From Cyanobacteria bacterium SIG32 (GTDB lineage Bacteria > Cyanobacteriota > Vampirovibrionia > Gastranaerophilales > Gastranaerophilaceae): DNA of 39,079 nucleotides. The position numbers and the translations under genes are program-made. Shown one piece after another: positions 23,533 to 32,037 of the stretch. Position 1 is the first letter of the stretch. The number at the start of each line of letters is the position of its first letter. The DNA lies in NCBI GenBank assembly GCA_015152455.1, contig SUTY01000006.1, forward strand, positions 1-39,079, in the 5' to 3' direction. The notes beneath the pieces were generated by a model, which saw nothing but the letters and a program-made list of their open reading frames with translations, made no database searches and had not been told where the DNA came from.

Positions 23533-26319
23533 TGTTTTGAAGTATTCTTCGTTAGCTTTAAGTGTATTTTCAGTTGCAAGGATCGAATATGTAGGTTTTC
23601 CTGCAAATACGTAGTTTGCAGCGTTATAAATATCATCAACTGTTATTTCATCAACAACTTTCAATAATTCATTATCAGTTAATGGGCCATAAAATCCTTG
23701 CATACCGTCTGAAATTGAGGCATTTTTGTCTTCACTTGTTTCATTCATGCTTAGGATAACATTTTTATAGTACAATTTTGCTTCCTCAAGTTCAGCTTCG
23801 GAAACTTTTTCTGTTGTTATTCTTTGAATATGTTTGTTGAAACCGTCGATAGATTTTTGTACATTATCATAGCTTATTTCGTTTGTATCTTTATTTTCTG
23901 TTGTTGTTCCAATATTTAACTTAATCATACCCATGTTGCCTATTGAATGACTAACGGAACCAACACTGTATGCAAGTTGTTGTTTTTCTCTAAGATCATT
24001 GAACAATCTTGATGATGTATTGCCACCTAAAATATTATTCATTAATTTGATAGCAACTCTGTCTTTAATGTTTCCATTAACCTTATAGGTATATGCTTGT
24101 ACAATGCTTGCTTGATTTTTTGTATCTGTATCAGTTAAAACTTTGGTTTCTGTTATTGGTCTATATAGGTCTTCCAGATATGGTGTGTTTTTTTGTACAG
24201 TTGGGAATTTCCCTACTTCATTGAATACAACATTTTTTAATTCAGGTTGTCTGTCAAATGGTGCAGAAACTGCAATATGCCCTTGAGGAGATGTCATAAT
24301 ATAATTGTATAAATTTTTAACATCATCCAGCGTAACAGATTTAAGAGCTTCTATAATTTCTTCTTTTGTATTACCAATTGGATGATTTGGGAACAATTCT
24401 TTGTTTAATTTATCACCTGCTGATTTTTCTTGAACTTCTAGTTTTGTTAGAAGTTTGTTTTTTGCATATTCAAAATTTTCTGGTGTAAAGTTTGGATTTT
24501 GCAAAATTTCTTGTGTTGTTTGAAGCGCTTTTTGCATATCATTAGCTGCAAATCTGCCGTGTACCGCCACAAAACCATTAGAAGCTGCAGTTATATCTAA
24601 TGCTATACCGTCTTTGCTTAATTCAGTTTCTAATTCTAAATCTGTTTTATCTTTAGTCCCTTCTTCAATCATAATTTGTAAAAGTCTTGGGGTTGCTGGA
24701 TTAATATTATTCATTCGGTTTGGAACATCAAATATTATATCAAAAGCGCCCAAATCTGTTTTGGAATTATTCAACACAACATCAAAGTTATTATGCAAAG
24801 TATAACGAGAAAGGTTATCTGGATTTATAGCTTGTTTTTGCATGTTTCCAGTAAATGAAATGTTGTTATCGGCCTTTGATTTATCTGGGTGCATAACAGT
24901 AATAGCAGTTTTATTCAAGTCTAAAAATTGTTTTGCTGCGTTCACTAAATCATCTTTAGTCATTGAATTGACAATATTTTCAAAATCTGTAATTGTATCT
25001 ATATTCCCATCAAGTAAAGCACTGCCAATAGCACTATTAATTCCGAATGAACTTTCAAATCGGTTTGCACGTGCATTTAGCATTGATTTTTTAATTATTT
25101 GCATTTCTTCATCTGTTGGCGGATTTGTTATTACAGAATGTATTTGATTAAACATCTCTTGCAGAACTTTTTCACAATTTTTCTCATTTGTTTCCACCTC
25201 AAAAACTATTGCTGTAGGATCAGTTGGCCTGCTACCAATTTTTTCTGTAAAAATATGCGCACGAGTATCATATTGTTTTAAACCTTGGCTTATTCTTCCA
25301 GTTGTAGAAGTTGTTAGTAACTCAAACAATGCTCCAGCGTAAACTCCTGATTTTGTATCATTATTTTGTGGTCCAACAAATCCCATTGAAATCTGTGTTG
25401 CTTTGGTTTTGTCTGTTGTAATATCCTGGCGAACAGTTTTTTCAAGAGGTTTTAAGTCCTCAAATTTTCTCGGATGAGTGTTTTTGTTTGTATTATTGAA
25501 GTATTTGGAAATTAATTTCATTGTTTCATCAGGGTTAACGTCACCTGTGATAACTGTTACCATGTTTGCAGGGTAATAGTTGTTGTTATAATAATCAACA
25601 ACATCTTCTCTTGTTATATTGTTAATATTATTTGTTGTACCAGCAATTAAATCAGGTGATGTGCTTTGAATGTTGAATAAGTTTTTGAGAGTTCTATTAA
25701 ATCCAATCATATCGGCATAACCTTGATACATATTAATCTCTGAATTCACTATGCCTTTTTCTTTTTCCAACATTTCTATGGCAAATTTTGGTGACGTAAT
25801 CATAGACGCATGTAATCTGATTTTATTTTCTAAATCATCTTGTTTTAAAAGATTTGAACTAATAAAATAATCCGTAACGGCAAAACTTGTTGAAGCATTA
25901 GTTTCTGCACCCATTTTATTAACTGTGCCAAAAAATTCTCCAGCCTCAAGTCCGTCAGAACCATTGAATAAATTATGCTCAATATAGTGACTAATACCAC
26001 GAACATTATCTGGTTCGTTCATTGCACCAGTTCCAACGTACGTTTTAACCAAAGTTACCCCCTCTTGAGGAACAATTACAACACGTTGACCGTTTGCAAG
26101 TTTGTAGCAATGTCCTTTAAAACCATACGGCAAATTTATATCTTCTGTTTTTTGATATCCAATTGGAGTTTTTACATTATAAGTTGGGGTTACATTAGGC
26201 AGTTTTTCAATCTGCTGAACCTCTGTTTGTGCTGTAAATGCAGGTATTTGTTCTTGATTTTGTTTTTGTTTATCAATTTTTTTGTATTCTGTATTTACAA
26301 TATTATTAATTTTTTGCAT
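23521..26319 (-). CDS. M16-family zinc metallopeptidase, two-repeat long form (932 aa)
   Basis: Two tandem M16 modules. The first carries the inverted zinc motif H111-YI-E114-H115 and the distal acidic residue in KEKGIVNSEINMYQ, so it should be catalytic; the second (from about residue 500) lacks the motif and keeps LREKQQLAYSVGSVSH, the partner-domain Arg/Tyr region. It should degrade peptides in a closed chamber. The first ~45 residues are polar and Gln-rich, with no signal peptide (contains PAFTAQT), and the linker has ISFTGNMQKQ. AGGAG precedes the ATG by 7 bases. The S4 gene converges with a 12-base overlap. Length is close to pitrilysin (~960 aa). Confidence 0.92.
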   Translation of the reverse strand: MQKINNIVNTEYKKIDKQKQNQEQIPAFTAQTEVQQIEKLPNVTPTYNVKTPIGYQKTEDINLPYGFKGHCYKLANGQRVVIVPQEGVTLVKTYVGTGAMNEPDNVRGISHYIEHNLFNGSDGLEAGEFFGTVNKMGAETNASTSFAVTDYFISSNLLKQDDLENKIRLHASMITSPKFAIEMLEKEKGIVNSEINMYQGYADMIGFNRTLKNLFNIQSTSPDLIAGTTNNINNITREDVVDYYNNNYYPANMVTVITGDVNPDETMKLISKYFNNTNKNTHPRKFEDLKPLEKTVRQDITTDKTKATQISMGFVGPQNNDTKSGVYAGALFELLTTSTTGRISQGLKQYDTRAHIFTEKIGSRPTDPTAIVFEVETNEKNCEKVLQEMFNQIHSVITNPPTDEEMQIIKKSMLNARANRFESSFGINSAIGSALLDGNIDTITDFENIVNSMTKDDLVNAAKQFLDLNKTAITVMHPDKSKADNNISFTGNMQKQAINPDNLSRYTLHNNFDVVLNNSKTDLGAFDIIFDVPNRMNNINPATPRLLQIMIEEGTKDKTDLELETELSKDGIALDITAASNGFVAVHGRFAANDMQKALQTTQEILQNPNFTPENFEYAKNKLLTKLEVQEKSAGDKLNKELFPNHPIGNTKEEIIEALKSVTLDDVKNLYNYIMTSPQGHIAVSAPFDRQPELKNVVFNEVGKFPTVQKNTPYLEDLYRPITETKVLTDTDTKNQASIVQAYTYKVNGNIKDRVAIKLMNNILGGNTSSRLFNDLREKQQLAYSVGSVSHSIGNMGMIKLNIGTTTENKDTNEISYDNVQKSIDGFNKHIQRITTEKVSEAELEEAKLYYKNVILSMNETSEDKNASISDGMQGFYGPLTDNELLKVVDEITVDDIYNAANYVFAGKPTYSILATENTLKANEEYFKTLIK

Positions 26320-26397
26320 AGCAACTCCTCATGAAATTTTCATATGTTATTATAAAAACCACATTTTTGAAAAAATTGCCACTTTGTAAAATTTAAT

Positions 26398-27678
26398 TTA
26401 CTTAAATATTGTTTGTTCTCTATCTGGACCTACTGAAACAATAGAAATAGGAGTTTCTAAAATTTCTTCAAGTCTTTCTAGATATTTACGACAATTTTCA
26501 GGTAATTTGTTGTATTCACGAATCCCTGTAACATCTTGTTTCCAGCCATTGTGTGTTTCATATACAGGTTCTAAATATTTGTGCATATAAACGTCAGTTG
26601 GATAATCATTATAAATTTTACCGTCACGAGTGTCTTTGTATGCAGTACAAACTTTAATTTCATCAAAAGTATCAAATACGTCGATTTTAGTTAATGCAAC
26701 TGAAGTTAAGCCACCAACTAAGCAAGCGTATTTCATAGTAACTGCATCAAACCAGCCACAACGTCTAGGACGTCCTGTTGTAACGCCAAATTCATGACCA
26801 ATTTTTTGAATAGATTCACCGATTTCATCTGTTAATTCTGAAACAAATGGACCTTCACCAACACGAGTTACGTATGCTTTTGCAACACCAATAACTTCAT
26901 CAACCATTTTAGGGCCATAACCTGAACCTGTACAAGCGCCACCGCCAACTGGATTTGAGCTTGTTACAAATGGATATGTACCAAAATCAACGTCTAACAT
27001 AACACCTTGAGCGCCTTCAAATAGAATAGTTTTACCAGCTCTTTTGGCATCTCTTAGCATTTCTTGCCAATCAAAACAAACGAATGGTCTGAATATTTCA
27101 GCATATTTTTCACAAAGTGCTAAAACTTCTTCTTTGGTGTATGTTTTTAAGTTGTATAATTCTTTAAGTTGTTTATTTTTAATCGGCAAAATTACGTCTA
27201 ATTTTTCAGACAAGGCTTCTGGAGAATATAAATCCATAATTTTCAAGCCAATTCTTTGCATTTTATCTGTATATGTAGGTCCGATACCTTTTTTAGTGGT
27301 ACCGATTTTACCTTTTGTTGCAGTTGATTCAGAATAACCGTCAACTTCAGTATGCCATGGCATTGTAATTGAAGCGAGTGGGCTGACTTTTAATCCTGAT
27401 AAATCGATATTTTCAGCTTTTAAACCGTCAATTTCAGCTTGGAATGATTCTGGCAAAATAACTGTGCCGTTGCCAATTAAGCAAGTTTTGCCTTTGTATA
27501 AAATACCTGATGGTATTAAGTGGAATTTGAAAGTTTTACCGTGTGCAACAACAGTGTGACCTGCGTTACAACCACCTTGATATCTGATGATTAAATCAGC
27601 ATTTTCAGCTAATAAATCAGTAAGTTTTGCTTTACCTTCATCTCCCCATTGAGCACCAACTACAACTCTATTTGTCAT
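26398..27678 (-). CDS. purA: Adenylosuccinate synthetase
   Basis: PurA joins IMP and aspartate using GTP to make adenylosuccinate, the first committed step to AMP. 426 aa, normal length. Seen: GAQWGDEGKAK (phosphate loop, normally GDEGKGK, so glycine-to-alanine here), YQGGCNAGHTVV, TTKKGIGPTYTDK, FEGAQGVMLDVDFGTYPFVTSS and TGRPRRCGWFD. The start is ATG 27678, with AAGGA 8 bases upstream; a GTG two codons earlier is too near that site. A strong terminator separates it from the upstream ETF operon, so it is transcribed from its own promoter or by readthrough. Confidence 0.96.
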   Translation of the reverse strand: MTNRVVVGAQWGDEGKAKLTDLLAENADLIIRYQGGCNAGHTVVAHGKTFKFHLIPSGILYKGKTCLIGNGTVILPESFQAEIDGLKAENIDLSGLKVSPLASITMPWHTEVDGYSESTATKGKIGTTKKGIGPTYTDKMQRIGLKIMDLYSPEALSEKLDVILPIKNKQLKELYNLKTYTKEEVLALCEKYAEIFRPFVCFDWQEMLRDAKRAGKTILFEGAQGVMLDVDFGTYPFVTSSNPVGGGACTGSGYGPKMVDEVIGVAKAYVTRVGEGPFVSELTDEIGESIQKIGHEFGVTTGRPRRCGWFDAVTMKYACLVGGLTSVALTKIDVFDTFDEIKVCTAYKDTRDGKIYNDYPTDVYMHKYLEPVYETHNGWKQDVTGIREYNKLPENCRKYLERLEEILETPISIVSVGPDREQTIFK

Positions 27679-27701
27679 ATCCACAATCCTTTCATCACAA
27701 A

Positions 27702-27733
27702 AAAATAATAAGGTCTTTCGACCTTATTATTTT
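27702..27733 (-). terminator. Intrinsic terminator between the ETF operon and purA
   Basis: AAAATAATAAGGTC (27702-27715), loop TTTC, GACCTTATTATTTT (27720-27733). On the minus strand the stem runs into a T-rich tail (TTATTATTTTTTTG), so it ends the redox operon before purA. Confidence 0.85.
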
Positions 27734-27751
27734 ATCATAAACATAAATTTA

Positions 27752-28010
27752 TTATGCGTAAATTTCTTTTAAAATTGCATCTGCGACATTTTCATCTCGT
27801 TGTGCGCTCATTTTTTTGTATGCTTAATTCAAGCATTTTATCTGATGTTGCAGCTTTTTTATAATTTCTGACAGCTTCGTTAATTGGCTGGGTATATGAT
27901 TTTTCAGGAACATAAGTTTCCTCGCCAAACAATAATCTTCTATCAACAACAGCATCAAATAAACCATTCCAAGCATTGGCTAAACAATCAACTTTACAGG
28001 AAAGCACCAT
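27752..28010 (-). pseudogene. Small gene after etfA with apparent frameshift at an A7 run
   Basis: From ATG 28010 the frame gives a 72-aa protein ending KNERTTR at 27792. An A7 run (minus strand, at 27811-27817) sits just before that end. Dropping one A continues the frame as SIQKMSAQRDENVADAILKEIYA to TAA at 27752, about 85 aa in total, which reads much more like a natural C-terminus. The cause may be a sequencing error, a real frameshift, or transcriptional slippage on poly-A. N-terminus VLSCKVDCLANAWNGLFDAVV; family not recognised. No ribosome binding site is visible before the ATG. It lies 24 bases after etfA and is the last gene of the operon. Confidence 0.55.
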
Positions 28011-28034
28011 AGTTATATTAATTAATTTACAAAA

Positions 28035-29027
28035 CTATTTTTTAAGTAGCTTGATTAATTCAGGAATAACTTCAAATACATCTGCTACAATACCAGTGTC
28101 AGAAACGTCAAAAATTGGTGCGTCAGGATCATTATTAATAGCGATTATGTGGTCTGAATTTGTAATTCCACAAGTATGTTGAATAGCACCTGAAATCCCA
28201 CAAGCAATATAAAGTTTAGGAGAAACGGTTTTACCAGTTTGGCCGACTTGTATTGAATGATGAGCCAAGCCCATATCAACAGCACCACGGCTTGCGCCAA
28301 CTGTACCACCTAAGGCTTCGGCGAGTTCTTTTAATAATTTAAAGCCGTCTTCATTTTTCATACCTTTGCCACCGGCAACTATTATTTCTGCAGAATCAAG
28401 CTCGTTTTTAATATCTTCAATTCCCTGAACAAATTCAACAAGTTTTACATTGTTGGTAAAATCTTCATCTTTAATCAGTTTATAAACAAAATCGGTATTT
28501 CTGTAATTATTTTCGGTTGCAGGTTTTAAAACTTTTGGTCTTACTGTTGCCATTTGTGGTGTTGTTTTGCACAAAATTGTGGCCATCAACTGTCCACCAA
28601 AAGTCGGACGAGTTGCAGCAAGTTGCCCTTTATCATTTATATCAAGCTCAATACAATCTGCAGTCAACCCTGTACCTAAAGATGATGAAATTCTTGGCGC
28701 CAAATCTCTACCTTGATTTGTAGCTCCGATTAAGAAAATTTCAGGAGCAACGTCTTTTATCAAATTAACAATTAAATTTGTATAAGTTTCTGTTGAATAA
28801 TTTTCAAATCTCTCATCTTCATATACAAAAACTTGATCAATACCACTATTTGTAAAACCTTCTTTTAAATTCTGAATAATGCCTGGTTTTGTCATTATAA
28901 CTGCCATTACAGAAGCACCATCAAGTTTATAAGACAATTCATTAGCTTTATTTGCTAGTTCAAAAAACACAGTATGAACATAATCTTGGCGTGTCATTTC
29001 AGCGTATAAAAGTATTCCTCTAGCCAT
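28035..29027 (-). CDS. etfA: Electron transfer flavoprotein alpha subunit
   Basis: A 330-aa EtfA/FixB. The N-terminal half is the ETF alpha/beta domain (LIGATNQGRDLAPRISSSL, then GTGLTADCIELDI). The C-terminal FAD domain is well conserved: GASRGAVDMG, QVGQTGKTVSPKLYIACGIS and GAIQHTCGI. It binds FAD and moves electrons with EtfB between dehydrogenases and other carriers. It overlaps etfB by 8 bases. Nearby NfnA-like and four-cysteine proteins suggest an anaerobic, perhaps bifurcating, redox unit rather than a respiratory beta-oxidation chain; that reading is inference, as no acyl-CoA dehydrogenase is in the window. Confidence 0.95.
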   Translation of the reverse strand: MARGILLYAEMTRQDYVHTVFFELANKANELSYKLDGASVMAVIMTKPGIIQNLKEGFTNSGIDQVFVYEDERFENYSTETYTNLIVNLIKDVAPEIFLIGATNQGRDLAPRISSSLGTGLTADCIELDINDKGQLAATRPTFGGQLMATILCKTTPQMATVRPKVLKPATENNYRNTDFVYKLIKDEDFTNNVKLVEFVQGIEDIKNELDSAEIIVAGGKGMKNEDGFKLLKELAEALGGTVGASRGAVDMGLAHHSIQVGQTGKTVSPKLYIACGISGAIQHTCGITNSDHIIAINNDPDAPIFDVSDTGIVADVFEVIPELIKLLKK

Positions 29028-29814
29028 TATGCACCCCGATTTCTTTTAGTTTATTTAAAATAATTTCTGCGCCTTTGCCATTTTCAAGACAATCAAACTT
29101 TTCACAAGAGTGTTTAATTTCAGGTCTGAAAGCCTTTGAAACATAGGTTGGAGAACCTTTGATACCAACATCTTCAGGTTGTATTTCCAAATCCTGCAAA
29201 GATAAGGTTTTAATTTCAGCCTCCTGAGCTTTAATAATTCCATTAATAAGAGGTCTTGACGGTTCAAATTCTGATTTCAATACACACATCAAAGCAGGTG
29301 TTTGAACTTTTACCGTTTCAATACCGTCATCAAGCACTCTGGTTGCCGTTATTACGCCTTTTTTAATTTCAGTAATATCTTTTACGTAAGTAACTTGTGG
29401 AATATTTAACAAACTTGCAATGCAAGGGCCTGTTTGAGCGGTATCGCCATCTATTGCAAATTGACCACAAAGAATTAAGTCAAAATCAGGTAAGGCTTTT
29501 TGAATTGCTGATGAAATTGTTTTTCCTGTAGCAAAAGTGTCCGCACCAGCAAATTTTTTATCGCTGATTAATACCCCTTCATCAACGCCAAGTGCAATTA
29601 TTTCTCTAAGCATATTTGATGCCTGTTGAGGTCCCATTGTAAAAGCGGTTATTTCTGCTTTGTATTTATCTTTTAATTTCAATGCCAATTCTGTCGCATA
29701 AACGTCATAAGGGTTGATAATACTTTCAACACCTTCTCTTTGCATTGTGTTATTTTCTGTCCATTTGATATCAGATGTATCAGGAACTTGTTTTACGCAT
29801 AAAGCTATCTTCAT
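29020..29814 (-). CDS. etfB: Electron transfer flavoprotein beta subunit
   Basis: A 264-aa EtfB/FixA, partner of EtfA. N-terminus MKIALCVKQVPDT, then PYDVYATELALKLKDKY and GQFAIDGDTAQTGPCIAS, the nucleotide-binding loop of ETF beta subunits. Length is typical. The ATG overlaps the stop of the upstream 59-aa gene (TAATG), so translation is probably coupled, and the 3' end overlaps etfA. Whether it binds AMP or a second FAD (the bifurcating type) cannot be settled by eye. Confidence 0.95.
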   Translation of the reverse strand: MKIALCVKQVPDTSDIKWTENNTMQREGVESIINPYDVYATELALKLKDKYKAEITAFTMGPQQASNMLREIIALGVDEGVLISDKKFAGADTFATGKTISSAIQKALPDFDLILCGQFAIDGDTAQTGPCIASLLNIPQVTYVKDITEIKKGVITATRVLDDGIETVKVQTPALMCVLKSEFEPSRPLINGIIKAQEAEIKTLSLQDLEIQPEDVGIKGSPTYVSKAFRPEIKHSCEKFDCLENGKGAEIILNKLKEIGVHNG

Positions 29815-29993
29815 TAGTTTGGTTTCTTCTTATTATTTGCTTCCATAAGGGCATTATAACCCATTATATACATTGAACATTTTTTTACATTAGCCATATA
29901 CCATGCACACCTTTCTTGAGTGCAAACCATATCAATACCGTTTGTACCGATACTTAATAGTGGGCAATATGGAATATCGTTTTTTGTTGCCAT
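29814..29993 (-). CDS. Small four-cysteine protein in the ETF operon (59 aa)
   Basis: A minus-strand frame of 59 codons from ATG 29993 to TAA 29814. Cysteines 10, 24, 29 and 39 (spacing C-x13-C-x4-C-x9-C; segments IPYCPLLSIG, VCTQERCAWY, KKCSMY) suggest a metal or Fe-S site. GGAGA lies about 10 bases before the ATG, the gene starts 3 bases after the NfnA-like stop, and its stop overlaps the etfB start (TAATG). This tight packing makes it a real operon member. I know no named family; a small electron carrier or metal-binding assembly factor is a guess. Confidence 0.8.
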   Translation of the reverse strand: MATKNDIPYCPLLSIGTNGIDMVCTQERCAWYMANVKKCSMYIMGYNALMEANNKKKPN

Positions 29994-29996
29994 AAT

Positions 29997-30836
29997 TTAT
30001 TTCTCCGCTTGTTTTAATAAATTACAATTTTCAGAACGTTTGCGTTCCTGGTCTTTATAGATACGAGTTCTGTTTATAACTTCGTCAAAATCTATTTCGT
30101 GAGCATTAAAATCAGGTCCGTCAACGCAAGCAAATTTAGTTTCCCCACCAACAGTAACTCTGCATGCTCCACACATGCCAGTTCCGTCAACCATAATTGG
30201 GTTCATGCTTGCTTCTGTGTAAATTCCTGTGCCACGAGTCATTTCTGCAACAGCTCTCATCATTGGCATAGGACCAACTGCAATTGCATAATCAATTTTT
30301 TCCTGGTTCATTAAGCCTTCCAAAACACCAGTCACAAAGCCTTTTTCGCCCATAGTGCCGTCATCTGTTGTAATAAATAATTCGGTACAAGCATCTTTCA
30401 TTTTATCAGCCCAGAAAATAAGGTCTTTGTTTCTTGCACCCATAATCATATAAACTTTGTTACCAGCGTCTTTGAATGCTTTTGCTATCAAATAACAAGG
30501 CGCAGCACCATAACCACCAGCTAAACAAACAACGGTACCGTATTTTTTGATGTGTGTTGGTTGCCCTAAAGGTCCAACAATATCAACAAGCTCTTCACCA
30601 ACATTTAATGCTGCAAGTTTTTTTGTTGAATAGCCAACTGCCATAAATACTAATGTTAATTCACCTTTTTCTTTATCAACATCAGCAATGGTTAAAGGTA
30701 CTCTTTCGCCGTTTTCTTCGGCTCTAAATATGATAAATTGTCCAGCCTTTGCATTTCTAACAACGTAAGGTGCATCAATTTTAATTTCAAATTGATTTGG
30801 ACAGATTTCTTTTTTATCTAAAATTTTGTATCCCAT
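29997..30836 (-). CDS. NfnA/SudB-like ferredoxin:NADP oxidoreductase FAD/NAD subunit
   Basis: A 279-aa protein. FAD domain: GQFIIFRAEENGERVPLTIAD. NAD(P)-binding domain: LAGGYGAAPCYLIAKAF, then MIMGARNKDLIFW. C-terminal [2Fe-2S] segment: DGTGMCGACRVTVGG and FACVDGPDF. This matches the small subunit of NfnAB (NADH-dependent reduced ferredoxin:NADP+ oxidoreductase) and sulfide dehydrogenase SudB. The usual large partner NfnB (GltD-like) does not follow; instead come a four-cysteine protein and etfBA. It is the first gene of the operon, with GAGAGGGA just before the ATG. Exact reaction uncertain. Confidence 0.9.
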   Translation of the reverse strand: MGYKILDKKEICPNQFEIKIDAPYVVRNAKAGQFIIFRAEENGERVPLTIADVDKEKGELTLVFMAVGYSTKKLAALNVGEELVDIVGPLGQPTHIKKYGTVVCLAGGYGAAPCYLIAKAFKDAGNKVYMIMGARNKDLIFWADKMKDACTELFITTDDGTMGEKGFVTGVLEGLMNQEKIDYAIAVGPMPMMRAVAEMTRGTGIYTEASMNPIMVDGTGMCGACRVTVGGETKFACVDGPDFNAHEIDFDEVINRTRIYKDQERKRSENCNLLKQAEK

Positions 30837-30856
30837 AATTCCCTCTCTCTGTAAAA

Positions 30857-30865
30857 ATTATAGCA
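30857..30865 (-). promoter_or_regulatory. Extended -10 promoter of the NfnA-like/etf operon
   Basis: TGCTATAAT on the minus strand (TATAAT at 30862-30857), about 20 bases before the ATG at 30836, with GAGAGGGA between. No good -35 box at 17 bases, consistent with an extended -10 promoter. Confidence 0.6.
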
Positions 30866-30878
30866 CAAAAACATTAAT

Positions 30879-30908
30879 ACAACAAAGAGGGTTAAACCCC
30901 TCCTGTTG
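30879..30908 (-). terminator. Hairpin downstream of the complete prepilin-like gene (probable terminator)
   Basis: Outer arms ACAACA/TGTTGT and inner arms GAGGG/CCCTC form a two-part stem about 40 bases after the prepilin-like stop. The tail on the minus strand is only moderately T-rich (ATTAATGTTTTTG). It separates that gene from the redox operon. Confidence 0.5.
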
Positions 30909-30943
30909 TTTTATGTAATTTATTTTTCTAAGTAACAAATAAC

Positions 30944-31957
30944 TTAATTATCTACACAAATTATGTTGTATTGGTCATACTTATAATAAGTACTTACCGC
31001 TCCTCGCCCAAAAGCTATACCCCAAGCCACCTTAGCACTGTATTCTGATGCAGTCCAATACCAGTTTGAAGCTGGCACACCAAAAGTTGTACGGTTATTG
31101 TAAATACCACAAAGAGTATTTGCTGCAGCATCAGCAGGACAATCTCCATAGCTTGTACGTCCAGCACTTGGTAAACTCATTCCTATATCAGCACATTTTT
31201 TCTTAGCACCTGCCCAATAATCTGTTGCATTAGCTGAAGATGTTGCACAATATTTATAATCCTTTCCAGTTGTATCTGAACAATCAACTGGCTTATAATT
31301 TAAACCCATATTTGCAATACAAAGACCATTTGAACAAACTGTAGGTACAATATTTAGTTCTACATTCAAACCTTTGATATCTTTACCTGTACCATATTCA
31401 TTTGGAGATTTTAAACCATTTACATCATACAGAATTGATATCGCATCTGTACTGACAGCAACACTATCACGATTACCAGTTATTCGCACAACCTGGTTAG
31501 ATAATGGATCTTGAATAACATTTTTATTGTATGCAATTAATGCACTGGTACCATCACCAAACATTACCCCCATAGTTTCAGTATCATAATCTCCATCAAA
31601 ATAAAGATTTTTTGCAGTCTTTAAATCTGAAGTCTTTACAGGATCTGCCCCTGTCGCTATTTCAGCAATAAAACAATCCGTTAAATTATTCTTATCACAA
31701 GTTTTAACAATTTTAATATGTTTAGACAATTCTTCAACAAAATCAGCCGTTGAATTATAACCAGCTAAAGAGGACGTGCTATTCATCATAGCCAAAGCCT
31801 CACCAAGCCTTCTATTAAAAACAGATGAGGCAGTGTTCCAAGATTTTTGGTTATAGTCTGCCATCAATGTTGGAATAGTCATTGTAGCAACTACACCAAT
31901 AATCGCTAAAGTTATCAATACTTCTGCCAGAGTAAATGCATGTTTATTTGTTTTCAT
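30944..31957 (-). CDS. Type IV prepilin-like protein with DUF1566-type C-terminus (337 aa, complete)
   Basis: The N-terminus MKTNKHA/FTLAEVLITLAIIGVVA is a prepilin leader: cleavage expected before F8, E at mature position 5, then one hydrophobic helix. The middle (TADFVEELSKHIKIVKTC; TSALIAYN; QDPLSNQVVRITGN; DAISILYDV) aligns with the partial paralogue at the window start. The C-terminus has DYWAGAKKKC and WYWTASE...AWGIAF, the DUF1566/lectin-like pattern. Unlike the two partial paralogues, its last 100 bases are not GC-rich (22 of 60 in 30961-31020). It has its own TTGACT/TATAAT promoter overlapped by repeats shared with the divergent HTH gene. Likely a pilus-tip or surface-displayed minor pilin. 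Confidence 0.9.
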   Translation of the reverse strand: MKTNKHAFTLAEVLITLAIIGVVATMTIPTLMADYNQKSWNTASSVFNRRLGEALAMMNSTSSLAGYNSTADFVEELSKHIKIVKTCDKNNLTDCFIAEIATGADPVKTSDLKTAKNLYFDGDYDTETMGVMFGDGTSALIAYNKNVIQDPLSNQVVRITGNRDSVAVSTDAISILYDVNGLKSPNEYGTGKDIKGLNVELNIVPTVCSNGLCIANMGLNYKPVDCSDTTGKDYKYCATSSANATDYWAGAKKKCADIGMSLPSAGRTSYGDCPADAAANTLCGIYNNRTTFGVPASNWYWTASEYSAKVAWGIAFGRGAVSTYYKYDQYNIICVDN

Positions 31958-32008
31958 AACCCCCTGTAACCTCTCTTGTTAACAATATTAGTACTAACTT
32001 TGTTAACC

Positions 32009-32037
32009 ATTATAAAACATGTTGGTATTAAAGTCAA
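32009..32037 (-). promoter_or_regulatory. Sigma-70-type promoter of the prepilin-like gene
   Basis: On the minus strand TTGACT (32037-32032), a 17-base spacer, TATAAT (32014-32009). The start would be near 32002, giving a ~45-base leader containing TTAACAA-type repeats. Confidence 0.75.
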
